Assembly: GCF_913055835.1 (NCBI RefSeq)
Contig: NZ_CAJXKQ010000025.1
Coordinates: forward strand, 1 to 61,665
Origin: an uncultured Marinobacter sp.
GTDB lineage: Bacteria; Pseudomonadota; Gammaproteobacteria; Pseudomonadales; Oleiphilaceae
Length of the DNA: 61,665 bases
Direction of reading: 5' to 3'
A program made the position numbers and the translations under genes. Below, one piece after another: positions 59,601 through 61,665 of the stretch. The notes under the pieces were generated by a model. That model was not told the DNA's origin, ran no database searches, and saw nothing but the letters and a program-made list of their open reading frames with translations. Position 1 is the stretch's first letter, and each line of letters starts with the position of its first letter.

Positions 59601-61075
59601 GGGGTATCGTCACCCATGGACCCCACCGCTTCCTGGCCGTTCTCCGCCAGCGGACGCAAGACCTGGTCACGCTCCTCGAAGGAGACCATGAACATCTTCT
59701 GGTGCACCAGAAGCTCGTCGGAATCCATCAGCCTGAAATCCGGGGTATCCTGGTTCAGCGTGGTTTCCACGCGCAGTGCGTTCTCACGCAACCAGCGCTT
59801 GTACGGCTGGGCAGTCTTCAGACGCTGATCGATGTCTTTGGTATGCAGGACTTCACCGGACTCGGTGTCGATCGCCAGCATCTGCCCCGGTCCGACACGG
59901 CCCTTGGCAACCACGTCGTCTGGCTGGTACCCGTAGGTACCAATTTCCGAGGCCAGCGTGATGAAGTCGTCTTTGGTGATAACCCACCGGGCAGGACGCA
60001 GGCCGTTCCGGTCGAGCATGCACACCGCGTACCGACCATCCGACATTACCAGACCCGCGGGACCATCCCAGGGCTCCATATGCATGGAGTTGTACTCGTA
60101 GAACGCCCGCAGCTCCGAGTCCATGCTGTCGACATTCTGCCAGGCCGGCGGAATCATCATGCGAACGGCACGGAAAAGGTCTACACCACCGGCAAGCAGC
60201 ACTTCCAGCATATTGTCCATGCTTGAGGAGTCGGAACCTGTGAGGTTTACCAGCGGCTGCAGAGTTTGAAGATCCGGCAATTCCGGTGAGCTGAACTTCG
60301 CGGCCCTGGCAATAGCCCAGTTGCGGTTACCGTCAATGGTGTTGATCTCACCGTTGTGAGCCAGATACCGGAACGGCTGGGCAAGCGGCCAACGGGGCAT
60401 GGTGTTGGTGGAGAACCGCTGATGGAACACACAGATCGCGGTCTCAAGGTCCGGATCGCCCAGATCCTTGTAGAAGTTGGCCAGGTCCGCCGGCATCATC
60501 AGGCCCTTGTAGGCGAGGGTCCGGTGCGACAGGCTACAGATATAAAATTCCGGATCGTCGGCCATATCACTCTCGGCGTGCCGGCGACCCACGAACAGGC
60601 TGATTGCAAAATCACGCTCTGCCTTACCGGCGGGCACCACGAAAACCTGCTCAATACGGGGCAGGCAATCCAGCGCCATGGGGCCCAGACAACTATCATC
60701 CACTGGCACTTCACGCCAGCCCAGGATTTCCAGGCCCTGTTCAGTCAGACGTTTCTCAACAGCCGCTCGACCGGCCGAAGCCTTGGCCTCATCGGGATTC
60801 AGAAAAACCTGTCCCACCGCGAAGAGGTCGCCTGGCTCCTTGCCAAACGCCGCCTTCGCCGCTTTCTTCAGAAACCCGTCCGGGCTCTGGATCAGCAGGC
60901 CACAACCATCGCCGGTCTTGCCGTCTGCAGCGATACCACCTCGGTGGGTCATGCAGGTCAGAGACTCGATGGCAGTTTGCAACAACTTGTGGCTGGCCTC
61001 GCCCTTCATGTGGGCAATCAGACCGAATCCGCAGTTGTCCCTGAATTCATCGGGATGATACAAACCTGTCATCAT
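56627..61075 (-). CDS. gltB: GltB, glutamate synthase (NADPH) large subunit
   Basis: Converts 2-oxoglutarate and glutamine to two glutamates. 1482 residues. A 14-residue propeptide precedes the N-terminal nucleophile Cys15 ([16 protein letters not shown]), the Ntn glutaminase. Then come the central domain, the FMN-binding synthase domain (from about 850, with [17 protein letters not shown] and [14 protein letters not shown]), the 3Fe-4S cysteines in [19 protein letters not shown], and the GXGXG beta-helix at the end. Two ATGs start the frame; the first (61075) is used. A TTGAGT/TAAAAT promoter lies about 95 nt upstream. Confidence 0.97.
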   Translation of the reverse strand: MMTGLYHPDEFRDNCGFGLIAHMKGEASHKLLQTAIESLTCMTHRGGIAADGKTGDGCGLLIQSPDGFLKKAAKAAFGKEPGDLFAVGQVFLNPDEAKASAGRAAVEKRLTEQGLEILGWREVPVDDSCLGPMALDCLPRIEQVFVVPAGKAERDFAISLFVGRRHAESDMADDPEFYICSLSHRTLAYKGLMMPADLANFYKDLGDPDLETAICVFHQRFSTNTMPRWPLAQPFRYLAHNGEINTIDGNRNWAIARAAKFSSPELPDLQTLQPLVNLTGSDSSSMDNMLEVLLAGGVDLFRAVRMMIPPAWQNVDSMDSELRAFYEYNSMHMEPWDGPAGLVMSDGRYAVCMLDRNGLRPARWVITKDDFITLASEIGTYGYQPDDVVAKGRVGPGQMLAIDTESGEVLHTKDIDQRLKTAQPYKRWLRENALRVETTLNQDTPDFRLMDSDELLVHQKMFMVSFEERDQVLRPLAENGQEAVGSMGDDTPMAVLSSKVRHVADYFRQKFAQVTNPAIDPLRESIVMSLETCLGAERNVFEETADHADRIILTTPVLSPAKFLKIANNERPGFEVARISMSYRPEQGLEQAIRQVCEEAEQAVRDGKVLLILTDKDLKEGELPVNALMATGAVHHHLVQKGLRCDSNIIVETGWARDPHHFAVLFGFGATAVYPYLAYQVLNDLIRTGELLMDPIDAKNNYRKGINKGLLKILSKMGISTITSYRGAQLFEAIGLADDVVDLCFKGVPSRIQGAGFYDFQQDQEQLASVAWKPRKPIVQGGLLKYVHGQEYHAFNPDVVGKLQEAVTSGDYGHYKEYAGLVNERPVATLRDLLGFRKDLKSIDLAEVEPVENIFPRFDSAAMSLGALSPEAHEALAVAMNTLGGRSNSGEGGEDPARYGTEKRSKIKQVASGRFGVTAEYLRSADVMQIKVAQGAKPGEGGQLPGGKVNDLIARLRYSVPGVTLISPPPHHDIYSIEDLAQLIFDLKQVNPQALVSVKLVSEPGVGTIAAGVAKAYADLITVSGYDGGTAASPLTSIRYAGSPWELGLTETQQALRANDLRGKIRLQTDGGIKTGLDVVKGAILGAESFGFGTTPMVALGCKYLRICHLNNCATGVATQNDHLREEHFKGTVEMAMNFFRFVAEETREWMAKLGVRSLEELVGRVDLLERLPGDTERQKKLDLSRLLSNDHIPADKPQTCQVERNHPFDEGKLAEQMVQDTAAAIKEKSGGAWSYRVTNCDRSIGARLSGEIAQIHGNQGMVDAPITLDLTGTAGQSFGVWNVGGLNLILEGDANDYVGKGMTGGKLVVKPPRGSTFKTQETSIVGNTCLYGATGGKLFAAGTAGERFAVRNSGAHAVVEGAGDHCCEYMTGGLVTVLGSTGHNFGAGMTGGFAYVMDLNNTFVDKYNHELVEIQRISSEDMESYRNHLRGVIREHISETGSEWAEHILENFDDYIGRFWLVKPKAANLRSLLASTRARPE

Positions 61076-61169
61076 AAGCGTTCTCTCACGTAGAAATGCT
61101 TTTCAATCAAAGAGTTAATTGGCGCACGGCCATACAACCACCCTTTGACACTGAAAATGGGGGCTGGCT

Positions 61170-61198
61170 ATTTTACACACGTAGAAATACGTACTCAA
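61170..61198 (-). promoter_or_regulatory. gltB promoter
   Basis: Minus strand -35 TTGAGT (61198-61193), 17-bp spacer, -10 TAAAAT (61175-61170). An 11-bp direct repeat ATTTCTACGTG occurs once in the spacer (61188-61178) and again in the leader (61097-61087), a possible regulator site. Confidence 0.6.
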
Positions 61199-61287
61199 AT
61201 CGGCGTGAGGTTATTGTGGGAAGCCGAAACCGGATTTACCAATCGACAAGGTTATGGAACAACAAGTTAGCACCGAAAACCGCGGCG

Positions 61288-61665
<378 letters not shown>

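Noticed and set aside
61145..61175. TTGACA on the + strand near gltB with a T-rich -10-like block
   Set aside because: It would transcribe antisense into the end of the SPOR gene; the -10 is poor (TATTTT at an 18-bp spacing) and no gene lies ahead, so it is probably chance overlap with the gltB promoter region.

Overview
The window looks like about 62 kb of the chromosome of a Marinobacter-type marine gammaproteobacterium. Three things point there: a wax ester synthase/DGAT-type acyltransferase, protein sequences and gene order close to Pseudomonas throughout, and moderately high GC content. It is almost entirely core genome. I see no prophage, integrase, IS transposase, CRISPR array or tRNA gene. 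Family assignments rest on recognised motifs and sequence resemblance; no database search was run.

Layout, left to right. (1) 1-295: tandem sigma70 promoters plus boxB/boxA antitermination signals of an rRNA operon that is transcribed leftwards off the edge. (2) 296-7175: msrPQ periplasmic methionine sulfoxide repair, pssA, and the branched-chain amino acid operon ilvI-ilvH-ilvC with a long leader, then a DUF4124 protein. (3) 7225-14553: clpB with a sigma32-type promoter, pgeF-rluD, bamD, nadE. (4) 14647-25024: type IV pilus regulation (pilS-pilR) and minor pilins: fimT on +, and the operon fimU-pilV-pilW-pilX-(unknown periplasmic protein)-pilY1-pilE on -. (5) 25259-32740: ispH, fkpB, lspA, ileS, ribF, murJ, a long leftward cluster for isoprenoid, lipoprotein, flavin and cell-wall functions. 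(6) 32881-37655: rpsT, proB, obg, rpmA, rplU, ispB. (7) 37785-42646: glutathionyl-hydroquinone reductase and a divergent LysR regulator, the wax ester synthase, a DUF2057 lipoprotein and a small DUF6316-like protein. (8) 42665-49291: a riboflavin/thiamin cluster nrdR-ribD-ribBA(RibBX-like)-ribH-nusB-thiL-pgpA, with glyA upstream. (9) 49690-56554: ettA, radA, a MapZ-like PilZ protein, hemE, gltD. (10) 56627-61665: gltB and the 3' end of a SPOR-domain gene with a (Pro-Glu)n hexanucleotide repeat cut by the window edge.

The most unusual material is between genes. Four nested palindromes (about 9961-10066, 49521-49626, 52895-53069, 53801-53901) share short fixed loop motifs, while their stems differ in sequence but stay self-complementary. 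A second family of six REP-like units (GTAGGTCGGATTA type) occurs as two inverted pairs and two singles. Both families meet around the PilZ gene: from 52895 to 53901 it is enclosed by one member of each family on each side, in mirror-image orientation. Other points of interest are the probable ilvI attenuator leader, the degenerate GTP cyclohydrolase II half of RibBA with ribE absent from its usual place, an HHxxxDA instead of HHxxxDG motif in the acyltransferase, and an unassigned CxxC periplasmic protein inside the minor-pilin operon.
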